DNA from: Geobacteraceae bacterium
Lineage (GTDB): Bacteria; Desulfobacterota; Desulfuromonadia; Geobacterales; Geobacteraceae
Direction of reading: 5' to 3'
DNA: 64,000 bases
NCBI GenBank assembly: GCA_029975275.1
Contig: JARKPN010000140.1
Coordinates: 56,908-120,907, forward strand
Positions 16,696 through 25,042 of the stretch are shown here, piece after piece. Within the stretch, counting starts at the first letter, position 1. Every line of letters begins with the position of its first letter. The notes under the pieces are model-generated. The model had not been told where the DNA came from and did not search any database. It was given only the letters and a program-made list of their open reading frames with translations. Position numbers and translations under genes: made by a program.

Positions 16696-18353
16696 CCTTT
16701 CAACCCCGGAATACGGTCGTCCGGGCAGGCGCCGGGATGACGATCCTCCAGGCGGCGCGCAAGGCGGGGATCACGCTCGAGGCCCCCTGCAACGGCGCCG
16801 GCACCTGCGGAAAATGCGCCGTCAGGGTCGAGCTTGACGATCCGGCCGATCTCTTCATCCATGAAGGTCACCGCCTGTCGCCGGCCCAGGAGGCGCGCGG
16901 TCTGGTTCTTTCCTGCCAGGCCGAGATCCGTGGCGATGTATCCGTGCACCTGGAACAGAGGGAGGAAAACGGCCTTCAGGTCCTGACCGGAGGAATCGGC
17001 CACGGCGCGGAGCTCAGCGCGTTCATCCGTAAGCGGTTCGACCCGGCGCTGTTCGAGACCAAGGTTTTCGCCGGGGACGACCTGCTCTGCGCGGAACGGG
17101 GGGACACCGCCGGCGAGGTCTACGGGGTTGTGGCGGACATCGGCACCACCACCCTGGTGGTATCGCTCGTGGATCTGACTACGGGGAAGGAACTGGTGTC
17201 CCTGTCCGCGCTGAACCCCCAGAGCCTCCATGCCCAGGACGTGCTCTCGCGCATCCGTTTTGCCGGGGAAGAAGACGGTATCGGGGTGATGCACCTGGTA
17301 CTGACCTCGGAGCTGAACCGGCTCATCACGCGGGCAGCCGCCAAAACCGGGGTCGATCCCGGAAACGTGTACGAGGTCGTCTACAGCGGCAACACCTGCA
17401 TGCTCCACCTCGCCACGGCAACCGACCCGGCGCCCCTCGGGAAATACCCCTTCACGCCGGTAATCACCGGCGGGAACCATCTGCCCGCCTCCGGCATCGG
17501 ACTCGCGGTAGCCAAACGGGGCCTGCTCTATCTGCCTCCCGTTATCTCAGCCTACGTGGGGGCCGACATTACGGCGGGAATCATCGCCGCGGGACTCCAT
17601 CGTCTGCCGGGTACGACCCTGTTCATCGACATCGGCACCAACGGCGAGATGGTGCTGTCCAGGGACGGCAGCCTCACGGCCACCTCGACCGCCGCCGGTC
17701 CGGCATTCGAGGGGATGAACATCAGTTGCGGCATGCGCGCCTCGGTCGGGGCGATCGAGTATTTTCACGCCGCCGACACCGGCGTCATCGAACTGAAGAC
17801 CATAGGCGACGCCGAACCCGTGGGGATATGCGGCAGCGGGCTGCTGGACATCGTGGCGGAACTGGTCGGCTACGGGGTCATCGACAAGCGCGGCAGGCTC
17901 GCTCCCCCAGGCAGCGGAGGGACCCCCGGCTTCATGGATGAAAGGCTTACGCGCGAACACGGCAAGGTGATATTCAGGATCTCCGACAACGTATACCTGT
18001 CCCAGAAGGACGTGCGCCAGGTGCAGCTCGCCAAGGGGGCGATACGGGCCGGGATCAGCATACTCCTGCAGGAAAAGGGGATTGAGGCGGACATGGTCGA
18101 CCGGGTGCTTATCGCCGGATCTTTCGGCTGCCACCTGCGGGAGCGGAGCCTGCTGGCTTTGGGGCTGCTGCCGGGCGAGTTCGCCGGCAAGGTGGAGTTC
18201 GTGGGCAACACCGCCCGTTCCGGCGGGGAGGCGCTGCTGCTCAACACCGGGCTGAGGCTGGAGCTGGAGGGGCTCGTCCCGGACATCGAGGTTGTGGAGC
18301 TGACCGCGCGGAAGGATTTCGACCGGGTGTTCATGGACGCCATGGGATTCTGA
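16683..18353 (+). CDS. RACo-like corrinoid reductive activase (2Fe-2S + DUF4445/ASKHA)
   Basis: A 556-residue protein. The N-terminal plant-type 2Fe-2S domain has Cys36, Cys42, Cys45 (CNGAGTCGKC) and Cys78. The remainder is an ASKHA ATPase: VADIGTTTLVVSLVDL for phosphate 1, FIDIGTNGEMVL for phosphate 2 and VLIAGSFGCHLRE near the C-terminus. The family (RACo, RamA-like, DUF4445) uses ATP to return oxidised Co(II) corrinoid to Co(I). It overlaps the UroD-like gene, which fits maintenance of their shared corrinoid protein. The corrinoid protein itself is only seen at the window start, so another copy probably exists elsewhere. Confidence 0.9.
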   Translation: MYVVTFQPRNTVVRAGAGMTILQAARKAGITLEAPCNGAGTCGKCAVRVELDDPADLFIHEGHRLSPAQEARGLVLSCQAEIRGDVSVHLEQREENGLQVLTGGIGHGAELSAFIRKRFDPALFETKVFAGDDLLCAERGDTAGEVYGVVADIGTTTLVVSLVDLTTGKELVSLSALNPQSLHAQDVLSRIRFAGEEDGIGVMHLVLTSELNRLITRAAAKTGVDPGNVYEVVYSGNTCMLHLATATDPAPLGKYPFTPVITGGNHLPASGIGLAVAKRGLLYLPPVISAYVGADITAGIIAAGLHRLPGTTLFIDIGTNGEMVLSRDGSLTATSTAAGPAFEGMNISCGMRASVGAIEYFHAADTGVIELKTIGDAEPVGICGSGLLDIVAELVGYGVIDKRGRLAPPGSGGTPGFMDERLTREHGKVIFRISDNVYLSQKDVRQVQLAKGAIRAGISILLQEKGIEADMVDRVLIAGSFGCHLRERSLLALGLLPGEFAGKVEFVGNTARSGGEALLLNTGLRLELEGLVPDIEVVELTARKDFDRVFMDAMGF

Positions 18354-18432
18354 AAACGTACGTTACTCGGGCGGCCTCGCCGGCATTGACGGTAGAAGCG
18401 CCGCCACATCAAAGCGGAAAAGGAGAGAGTCT

Positions 18433-19389
18433 ATGAGAAAACTGACGACACTGGCGACCGGAATTACCGTGGCTGCCGCCCTTGTGGCGGGCCTGGCGGG
18501 AGGCGCGACGGCAAAAAAGGCGGAGGAACCCGCGACCATCATCGTGGCTGACGCCAAGACCACGCACCACCTGAACCTCTACGTGGCGCAGGAACTGGGC
18601 CTTTTCAAGAAGCGGGGGCTCAACGTAACCATCGTGGACGCCAAGGAGCTGGCAGCGGCCCGCGACCTGGTGGTATCCGGCAAGGCGGACGTGTTCTGGG
18701 CCTGCCCGACCCTGGCCATCGCGGCCATCGCCAACGGCGCTCCGCTGAAGATCATCTCCCAGGTCAAGACCCCCTGCACCTCGGTGCTCCTGGTGCCCAA
18801 AAACTCCCCCATCAAGGCGTGGAAGGACCTGAAAGGGAAGCACATCGCGGGCATCTCCCCCACCTGCGAGGCGGTAATCGCCTACGAAAAGAAGGCGCGT
18901 GAAAACGGCGGCGAATTCATCCTGGAAAAACTGGCCGGCGGGCCGGCAATCGCCGCGCTGGAGGCGGGCAAGGTGGACGGCGCCATCCTCGAGGAGCCCC
19001 ATGTGAGCATCGCGGAGTTGAAGGGTTTCAAGGTTGTGCTGCGCGAAGCGGCCTCACAGGTCCCCTGCCGGACCATCAATGCCAGGACGGCCTATCTCAA
19101 GGAAAATCCCGCGGCCCTGAAACGCTTCGTCGAAGCGATACAGGAAGCCAACGCCTACATCCTCAAGGACCCCACGGGCAAGAAGGTCGTCGAGATAGCG
19201 GTCAAATACACCGGAGCCCCGGAAGACGCCATCAGGCACGGCAACAACAGGCTGAAGTTCACGACCCGGGTCCAGGAAAAAGGACTGAAGGCGCTCGGCG
19301 ACGAGCTGGTAGCCCAGAAAAACATCAGCGAGAACCCCGGAGACAAGCTGTTTGCCGCCGAGTTCAAGGGCATTACCTGGGGCAAGTAG
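18433..19389 (+). CDS. ABC transporter substrate-binding protein (SsuA/NMT1-like)
   Basis: A 318-residue periplasmic binding protein with a signal peptide (MRKLTTLATGITVAAALVAGLAGGATA). TIIVADAKTTHHLNLYVAQELGLFKKRGLNV is the classic opening of the nitrate/sulfonate/taurine/thiamine-precursor class, followed by ELAAARDLVVSGKADVFW. GAGAGAG precedes the ATG. It heads an ABC operon directly downstream of the corrinoid activase, so the ligand could be the methylated substrate, possibly a sulfonate (inference). Confidence 0.88.
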   Translation: MRKLTTLATGITVAAALVAGLAGGATAKKAEEPATIIVADAKTTHHLNLYVAQELGLFKKRGLNVTIVDAKELAAARDLVVSGKADVFWACPTLAIAAIANGAPLKIISQVKTPCTSVLLVPKNSPIKAWKDLKGKHIAGISPTCEAVIAYEKKARENGGEFILEKLAGGPAIAALEAGKVDGAILEEPHVSIAELKGFKVVLREAASQVPCRTINARTAYLKENPAALKRFVEAIQEANAYILKDPTGKKVVEIAVKYTGAPEDAIRHGNNRLKFTTRVQEKGLKALGDELVAQKNISENPGDKLFAAEFKGITWGK

Positions 19390-19405
19390 CCCGCTAACAT
19401 CAGCA

Positions 19406-19450
19406 GGCTGTTGGAAAACCGGACCTTTTTCATGACCTTTTTCAACAGCC
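19406..19450 (+). terminator. Inverted repeat between the two binding-protein genes
   Basis: GGCTGTTGGAAAA at 19406-19418 pairs with TTTTTCAACAGCC at 19438-19450. The sequence matches the ends of the dispersed repeat at 6430-6578. It may dampen read-through from the first binding-protein gene. Confidence 0.6.
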
Positions 19451-19542
19451 GGTCAATCCGACCGGGAAGCCTTTCCTGTTCCGCCAGGGAGCCGGACAGG
19501 CTTCTCCGGCCGGGAGACAAAGCATGGGAGGGGGTAAGGAAA

Positions 19543-20487
19543 GTGATCAGGATAATGAAACTTCAGGACTCCGGAAGACGCCTTCCGGCACTATGCCTGT
19601 TCCTTATGCTGCTGTCGATCCTCTTGCCCGCCGGATGCAAGGAAAGGGAAACATCCTCAGCGACGGGCGTTCAGGTCAAATCCTCGGCGAAGAGCGATTC
19701 ACGTCGTGTGGGTTACGTTGCCAGTCCGCTGCTCGGTCCGCTCTATGCGGCCGGGACCGCGGAGCGCCGGTGGGAGACGGTCCGGTTCGGCACCGCAGGG
19801 GATGTGGGCTATGCGCTGATAGCCGGCGAGATCGACGCCGGTTTCGTTGAAACCGAGAAGGCCCTCGAACTGCTCAAGGCGCCGGGTGGAGAGACCCTGA
19901 AGATAGTCGGCGCCGTCCAGTTCCCCTACGGCGCCACCCTGGTGGTGCGCAAGGATCTGAAGCTCCGCCTGACCGACTTGGCGGGCAGGCATATCGCCGC
20001 CCTGGAGCCCGACTGCATCATCAACCACCAGTTCAACACCGATGCCCGAAGACTGGGTCTTGATCCGAAAAAGATCCGTTACAGCTACATGCCGTTCGAC
20101 CAGATGCTGCCTGCGCTGGAGTCCAAATCCATCGACGGCGCGCTGGTGAAGGCCGCCTATGCCGTGCTGGCCGAGTTCCAGGGGCACAAAGTCATTTACC
20201 AGAACTGGGACATAGATGCGGGCGGGGATGAATGCTGCCCCGCATCCATCGCCCAGACCGAATATTTTCTGGTGGTCCGGGAGCAGGCTCCGGAGAAGGT
20301 CAAGCCGCTGGTTGAGGCGCTGACGGCCGCCGGAGATCTCCCACCCTCGAAGATCCGCGAGGCGGTTAGCCAACAACTGGGCTACCCGAAGGAGGCGCTG
20401 GAACAGTTCCCCGTCGCCGCCTTCGCGGTGGTCAGCGATGAGCAGCGCAAGCTGCTTGGTGAGAAACGATGCCTGATACTTCACTGA
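19543..20487 (+). CDS. ABC transporter substrate-binding lipoprotein
   Basis: A 314-residue exported protein. A hydrophobic stretch, LPALCLFLMLLSILLPAGC, ends in a lipobox cysteine, so it should be a membrane-anchored lipoprotein. VGYVASPLLGPLYAAGTAERRWETVRFGTAGDVGYALIAGEID places it with the NMT1/SsuA-like binding proteins. GGGAGGGG eight bases before the GTG at 19543 favours that start; an ATG lies at 19555. It is a second binding protein for the same permease and ATPase, so the system may read two ligands. It overlaps the permease gene by 19 bases. Confidence 0.82.
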   Translation: MIRIMKLQDSGRRLPALCLFLMLLSILLPAGCKERETSSATGVQVKSSAKSDSRRVGYVASPLLGPLYAAGTAERRWETVRFGTAGDVGYALIAGEIDAGFVETEKALELLKAPGGETLKIVGAVQFPYGATLVVRKDLKLRLTDLAGRHIAALEPDCIINHQFNTDARRLGLDPKKIRYSYMPFDQMLPALESKSIDGALVKAAYAVLAEFQGHKVIYQNWDIDAGGDECCPASIAQTEYFLVVREQAPEKVKPLVEALTAAGDLPPSKIREAVSQQLGYPKEALEQFPVAAFAVVSDEQRKLLGEKRCLILH

Positions 20488-21326
20488 TTTCAACCAATGC
20501 AAGCGCGTTTGCCGGCGCGCGCTGGTGGAACGTCCTGGTCCGGGAACTCGGGGTTTTCCTGCGCGCATCCTTCGGCAGCCTGTTTTCCCGCGAGTTCCTG
20601 ACGGTTTTGGTCCCGCTGCTTCTCATCTGGGAGATCCTGCCCAGGGCCGGCGTGGTCCCCTCCACCCTGGTGCCGACCCCTTCAGTGACGGCGGTCACCT
20701 TCCTGGACATGTTCAGGAACCTTGATCTGGCCGGCCACCTGAAAGCGAGCGCGCTCCGCTTCCTGCTCGGTTTCATCATCGCTCTGGCCACGGCCTTTCC
20801 CATCGGCGTGCTCATGGGATGGAACGTCTTCATCCGTAAGCACTGCCTCCCCCTGTTCCAGATCCTGGCGCCGGTGCCGCCTCCGGCGTGGGTCCCCATC
20901 ACCATCATAATCCTGGGGGTAGGGCTCCCGATGCAGGTCTTTCTCATCTTCCTGGGGGTCTTCTATCCAATCCTGTTCAATGCCTACCAGGGGATCAAGG
21001 ATACCGACCCCCGCTACCTGGCCTCCGCCAGGGTCTTCGGCGCCAGTGAGTTCACCCTCATCACCCGTGTCTACATCTGGCACGCCATCGGCTCGGTCAT
21101 CATGGGGATCAAGATCGGCATCGCCCTCGGCCTGGTGATGCTGGTCATCTCCGAGATGTACGGCGGCAATTCGGGCATCGGCTACCTGCTTCTGGAGGCA
21201 AAGGAATACTTCCAGATCAGCCGGATGGTGGTCTGCATGGCGATCCTCGGCTTTATCGGATGGTTCCTCATCGAGGTCATGAAGTATGTCGAGGTCAAGC
21301 TTGCCGTCTGGCGGATAGGGAGGTAA
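20469..21326 (+). CDS. ABC transporter permease (TauC/SsuC-like)
   Basis: A 285-residue inner-membrane protein with about six hydrophobic helices and the permease coupling loop YQGIKDTDPRYLASARVFGASEFTLITRVYIWHA, equivalent to the EAA motif. It belongs to the nitrate/sulfonate/taurine permease family. It overlaps the lipoprotein gene and is five bases before the ATPase gene, so all form one operon. Confidence 0.9.
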   Translation: MPDTSLISTNASAFAGARWWNVLVRELGVFLRASFGSLFSREFLTVLVPLLLIWEILPRAGVVPSTLVPTPSVTAVTFLDMFRNLDLAGHLKASALRFLLGFIIALATAFPIGVLMGWNVFIRKHCLPLFQILAPVPPPAWVPITIIILGVGLPMQVFLIFLGVFYPILFNAYQGIKDTDPRYLASARVFGASEFTLITRVYIWHAIGSVIMGIKIGIALGLVMLVISEMYGGNSGIGYLLLEAKEYFQISRMVVCMAILGFIGWFLIEVMKYVEVKLAVWRIGR

Positions 21327-21330
21327 CCGG

Positions 21331-22203
21331 ATGATAGAGGCTCGCCGCATCAGCAAGTTCTTTTCCGTGGTCAGGGACGACCGGACCGCCGAGGGGTTTA
21401 CGGCCCTCAACTCGGTAACGCTCAGGATCGAGGACGGGGCGTTCGTGTCCCTGCTGGGGCCTACCGGCTGCGGCAAATCGACCTTCCTGGAGATACTGGC
21501 CGGCCTGCAGGCCCCCTCGGACGGCGAGGTCTGCATCGACGGAGTGAGGGTGCTGGAGCCGTTGCCGTCAACGCGCAAGGAGATGGAGGCGTACAGAAAG
21601 AAGTACCGCTTCCTTTCCCCCATTGCCAACAGCCTGTTCCGGGACAACCCCAAGCACGACATCGCCATGATCTTCCAGGATTACGCGGTGTTCCCCTGGA
21701 TGACGACCCGCCAGAACGTGCTGTTCACCCTGAAGCTGCGCGGGGTGGGGCGGGCGGATCGGGGCACCCTGGCCGACCGTTACCTGCGCATGGTCGGGCT
21801 GACCGGGTCGGAAAACAAATATCCCTCCCAACTGTCCGGCGGCATGCGCCAGCGGCTGGCCCTGGCCAGGGCGCTGTCGGTGGAGCCGCGCATCATCCTC
21901 ATGGACGAGCCGTTCGCCGCGGTGGACGCACTGACCAGGGAGCGCCTCCAGGAGGACCTGCTGAGACTCTGGCAGGAGACCGGCAAGACCATCGTGCTGG
22001 TTACCCACGACGTTGACGAGGCGGTCTACCTGTCCGACGAGGTGGTGGTGTTTTCCCCGCTCCCCGGCACCATCCGCAACCGGATCAAGGTGGATATCCC
22101 GCGGCCGAGGCGCCGGGCCTCGGAAGAGTCCAGGCGGATCAAGGAGCGTCTGTTGGCCATGTACCGTTTCGATACCGTGCACGAGGCGGATTACGTCATT
22201 TAA
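21331..22203 (+). CDS. ABC transporter ATP-binding protein (SsuB/TauB-like)
   Basis: A 290-residue ATPase. Walker A is GPTGCGKST, the signature is LSGGMRQRLALARAL and Walker B is IILMDEPFAAVDA, followed by the switch histidine in VTHDVDEAVYLSD. A ~30-residue insertion between Walker A and the Q-loop (RKEMEAYRKKYRFLSPIANSLFRDNPKHD) is longer than in SsuB. GGGAGG precedes the ATG. It energises the permease upstream; the cargo is not defined by sequence. Confidence 0.92.
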   Translation: MIEARRISKFFSVVRDDRTAEGFTALNSVTLRIEDGAFVSLLGPTGCGKSTFLEILAGLQAPSDGEVCIDGVRVLEPLPSTRKEMEAYRKKYRFLSPIANSLFRDNPKHDIAMIFQDYAVFPWMTTRQNVLFTLKLRGVGRADRGTLADRYLRMVGLTGSENKYPSQLSGGMRQRLALARALSVEPRIILMDEPFAAVDALTRERLQEDLLRLWQETGKTIVLVTHDVDEAVYLSDEVVVFSPLPGTIRNRIKVDIPRPRRRASEESRRIKERLLAMYRFDTVHEADYVI

Positions 22204-22263
22204 AAGGTGTGAAGGCTAAAGCAACTTCAGCCCTCAACTTCAGCCCATATACCGACCAAGGCA

Positions 22264-22473
22264 GTTTCCATCCGGAAACCCTCGGGAGTGTTATGAGGGA
22301 CGGGTCGGGGCTTTCACGGAGCCTCTCGCACGGCTTCAGTGCAAGCAGGAGACTCACGGGAAAGCGCTTGAATACAACAGAGTATCTGATCCGGGCAAAG
22401 GATGGTGACCGATTACGAGGGGTTTCGAGGAAGTTCCGACCCGGCCCCTGTCGCCACTTGCCGGATGGAAACG
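22264..22473. repeat. Dispersed repeat copy 2 with inverted extra half
   Basis: 22330-22473 is a close copy of 14396-14539. In addition GTTTCCATCCGG at 22264-22275 is the exact reverse complement of CCGGATGGAAAC at 22461-22472, and the sequence following it weakly resembles the inverted right end, so the element is flanked by inverted termini. It fills the gap between the ABC ATPase and the second cysK. I see no gene in it. Confidence 0.7.
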
Positions 22474-22483
22474 AGGTAACGGC

Positions 22484-23443
22484 ATGAGCAGTTCGAATGC
22501 AACATTTCGCAATGAGGTCTACAGTGACATTACCGGTGCGGTCGGCCGCACGCCGCTGGTCAAGATCCGGCGTCTGACCGAGGGTGCCGCGGCCGAGGTG
22601 GCGGCCAAAGTGGAATCGTTCAACCCCATGAACAGCGTCAAGTGCCGCATCGGCGCCGCCATGATCGAGGCGGCGGAGCGGGACGGCAGGCTGAAACCGG
22701 GCATGACCGTGATCGAGCCCACTTCCGGCAATACCGGCATCGGTCTTGCCTTTGCCTGCCGGGCCAAGGGGTACCGGCTGGTGATCACCATGCCGGAGAC
22801 AATGTCCATAGAGCGGCGCAAGCTGATGCAGATGCTGGGCGCAGAGCTGGTGCTGACCCCCGGGCCGGACGGCATGGTCGGGTCGGTGTCCAAGGCGAGG
22901 GAACTGGCGCGCGTCATTCCAGGGAGCTTTATCCCCCTCCAGTTCGAGAACCCGGCCAATCCCCAGATCCACCGCGAGACCACCGCCGAGGAAATCTGGG
23001 CCGACACGGAAGGGCGGGCCGACATCCTGGTGGCCGGGGTGGGCACCGGCGGTACCATAACCGGCGTGGCCGAGGTGCTCAAGGCGCGCAAGCCCTCTTT
23101 CCGCGCCGTTGCGGTGGAGCCTGAGGCGTCGCCGGTCCTTTCCGGCGGGAGGCCGGGTCCGCACCGGATACAGGGGATAGGCGCCGGATTCATCCCCGGA
23201 GTCCTCAACAGGAAGATCATCGATGAGGTGGTCCAGGTCAGCAACGAGGATGCCTTTGAAACCGCCCGCAGGGTTGCCCTGGAAGAGGGGATCCTGTGCG
23301 GTATCTCCTCCGGGGCCGCCATGTGGGCCGCCCTCCGGGTGGCGCAGCGGCCGGAGAACAGCGGCAGGCTGATTGTCGTGATCCTTCCCGACTCGGGGGA
23401 ACGCTACATCACCACGCAGCTTTCCGAGCAGCCGGAGCAGTGA
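22484..23443 (+). CDS. cysK: Cysteine synthase, second copy
   Basis: A 319-residue O-acetylserine sulfhydrylase. The PLP lysine lies in [16 protein letters not shown], which is closer to E. coli CysK (SVKCRIG) than to the copy at 12.1 kb (SVKDRIG). [28 protein letters not shown] and [12 protein letters not shown] are conserved. It lies just before the encapsulin, desulfurase and serine acetyltransferase genes, so it likely works with that SAT as a cysteine synthase complex. A copy of a dispersed repeat separates it from the ABC operon. Confidence 0.94.
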   Translation: MSSSNATFRNEVYSDITGAVGRTPLVKIRRLTEGAAAEVAAKVESFNPMNSVKCRIGAAMIEAAERDGRLKPGMTVIEPTSGNTGIGLAFACRAKGYRLVITMPETMSIERRKLMQMLGAELVLTPGPDGMVGSVSKARELARVIPGSFIPLQFENPANPQIHRETTAEEIWADTEGRADILVAGVGTGGTITGVAEVLKARKPSFRAVAVEPEASPVLSGGRPGPHRIQGIGAGFIPGVLNRKIIDEVVQVSNEDAFETARRVALEEGILCGISSGAAMWAALRVAQRPENSGRLIVVILPDSGERYITTQLSEQPEQ

Positions 23444-23472
23444 GTCGGGACATTATCGGGGAGAAATGCCCC

Positions 23473-23553
23473 ATGAGGTTTCGGGTTCCTGAGACGGTCC
23501 CCCTGAAGGACGACGTCCACAGGGTGGTCATCAGAAAACAGACGGGAGAATAA
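23473..23553 (+). CDS. Possible 26-residue peptide before the encapsulin gene
   Basis: A short frame starting ATGAGGTTTCGGG, 26 residues ([20 protein letters not shown]...), between cysK and the encapsulin gene. GGGGAG lies about ten bases upstream. The peptide is basic and amphipathic, with no family I recognise. It could be a leader peptide or chance; the evidence is weak. Confidence 0.25.
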   Translation: MRFRVPETVPLKDDVHRVVIRKQTGE

Positions 23554-23581
23554 CCAAACAGCAGTCTCAAGGAGGTATTGC

Positions 23582-25039
23582 ATGTCGGATAATCTCATTC
23601 AGCGCAGCGTCACCACCTCGGTAGCCAGAAACCTCGCCAATACTACCAAGACCCCGCCGCAACTGACATCCATCACGCCGCGTCATCTGCTCAACCTGCT
23701 TCCCTGGATCCACGTGGAAGGTGGGACTTACCGCGTCAACCGCACCAAGGTGGAACTGCAGAAGGCGGAGCGGGTCGAGCTGAGCCTGGCCGAAGGCGCG
23801 GCCTCGTTCCAGCCCCAGGCTTTGAGGAGCATACCGCTTTTCGCCAAACTCCGGGACGATCTCATTGACCGCATAGCCGAACGCTTCAAGACCGAGGAGG
23901 TCACCCTCGGCAATACGCTGGTGGTCGAAGGGGAAGACCGGAACAAGTTCTTCATCATCGCCCAGGGGCAGGTGGAGGTGCTGAGCAAGGGGGTCCACGG
24001 CAGCGACCTCCGCATCGCCCTCCTCACCGAGGGTGAATATTTCGGCGAAGTGGAGTTGGTTTCGGACAAGCCCTCGGATGTGACCATCCGCACCATAAAC
24101 CCGTGCATCCTGCTGACCCTCTCCCGCAAGGACCTGGACGGTCTCCTCACCGAGAACCCCGCTCTGGAGAAGGAATTCCGGAAAGCGGTGGATGAGCACC
24201 AGGAGCTGCTGGCCACGGTCAACAAGTACGGCGAACGGAATATAGACCTGGTCTCCGGCCTGGCCGAGAACGTGATAATCCCCGAGACCTTCGTGGACTA
24301 CACGGACAAGCCCCGCGAGTATTCCCTGAGCGCGGTGCAGACAGTAGTGCGCGTGCATACCCGCGTCTCGGACCTTTACAACAATCCCTACAATCAGCTT
24401 GAGGAGCAGCTTCGTCTCACCATCGAGGGGATCAAGGAGCGCCAGGAGTGGGAGCTGGTCAACAACAAGAAGTTCGGGCTGCTCCACTCGGTGCACCCGT
24501 CCATGAGGATCAGCGCCCGCTACGGGGCGCCCACTCCCGACGACCTGGACGAATTGCTCGCCCTGGTGTGGAAGAAGCCGGCCTTTTTCCTGGCCCATCC
24601 CAAGGCGATTGCCGCCTTCGAGCGGGAGTGCACCTGGCGCGGCGTACCTCCGGTGACGACCGCCATATTCGGCTCGCCGGTGGTGACCTGGCGGGGAGTG
24701 CCCCTGGTCCCCTCCGACAAACTGGAGGTGAAGAGCAGGTTCGCCCACAACCAGTGGCTGGGGACGACCAGTATCCTGCTGCTGCGTGTAGGGGAGGAAG
24801 ACCAGGGTGTCGTAGGCCTCCATCAGCAGGGGATTCCGGGCGAGATTTCACCGAGTCTCTCCGCCCGCCTGATGGGACTGGACAACCTGGGAGTGGCCTC
24901 CTATCTCCTGTCCCTCTATTTCTCGGCCGCGGTCCTGACCGACGACGCCATCGGGGCACTGGAAAACGTGGAGGTCGGCTACTATCACAACTACGAGCAC
25001 AGTGCCCCGGTCGCTTTCAATTCAGGGTCGGGAATATAG
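23582..25039 (+). CDS. Family 2B-type encapsulin shell protein with cNMP-binding insertion
   Basis: A 485-residue HK97-fold nanocompartment shell protein. The N-terminal arm leads to [19 protein letters not shown], a hallmark of Family 2 encapsulins. Residues ~81-205 form a cyclic-nucleotide-binding-like domain ([44 protein letters not shown]), the insertion that separates Family 2B from 2A. The P- and A-domain parts follow ([32 protein letters not shown]). AAGGAGG lies before the ATG. The gene is four bases before a desulfurase with a cargo-type N-terminus, so the shell very probably houses that enzyme. The cNMP domain may gate or sense a small ligand (inference). Confidence 0.9.
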   Translation: MSDNLIQRSVTTSVARNLANTTKTPPQLTSITPRHLLNLLPWIHVEGGTYRVNRTKVELQKAERVELSLAEGAASFQPQALRSIPLFAKLRDDLIDRIAERFKTEEVTLGNTLVVEGEDRNKFFIIAQGQVEVLSKGVHGSDLRIALLTEGEYFGEVELVSDKPSDVTIRTINPCILLTLSRKDLDGLLTENPALEKEFRKAVDEHQELLATVNKYGERNIDLVSGLAENVIIPETFVDYTDKPREYSLSAVQTVVRVHTRVSDLYNNPYNQLEEQLRLTIEGIKERQEWELVNNKKFGLLHSVHPSMRISARYGAPTPDDLDELLALVWKKPAFFLAHPKAIAAFERECTWRGVPPVTTAIFGSPVVTWRGVPLVPSDKLEVKSRFAHNQWLGTTSILLLRVGEEDQGVVGLHQQGIPGEISPSLSARLMGLDNLGVASYLLSLYFSAAVLTDDAIGALENVEVGYYHNYEHSAPVAFNSGSGI

Positions 25040-25042
25040 GGG

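Noticed and set aside
22330..22473. Cobalamin riboswitch before the second cysK
   Set aside because: GGCCCCTGTCGCCACTT loosely resembles part of one, but the B12 box and GGTG-n-AATCC core are missing, and the second copy and inverted ends suggest a repeat.
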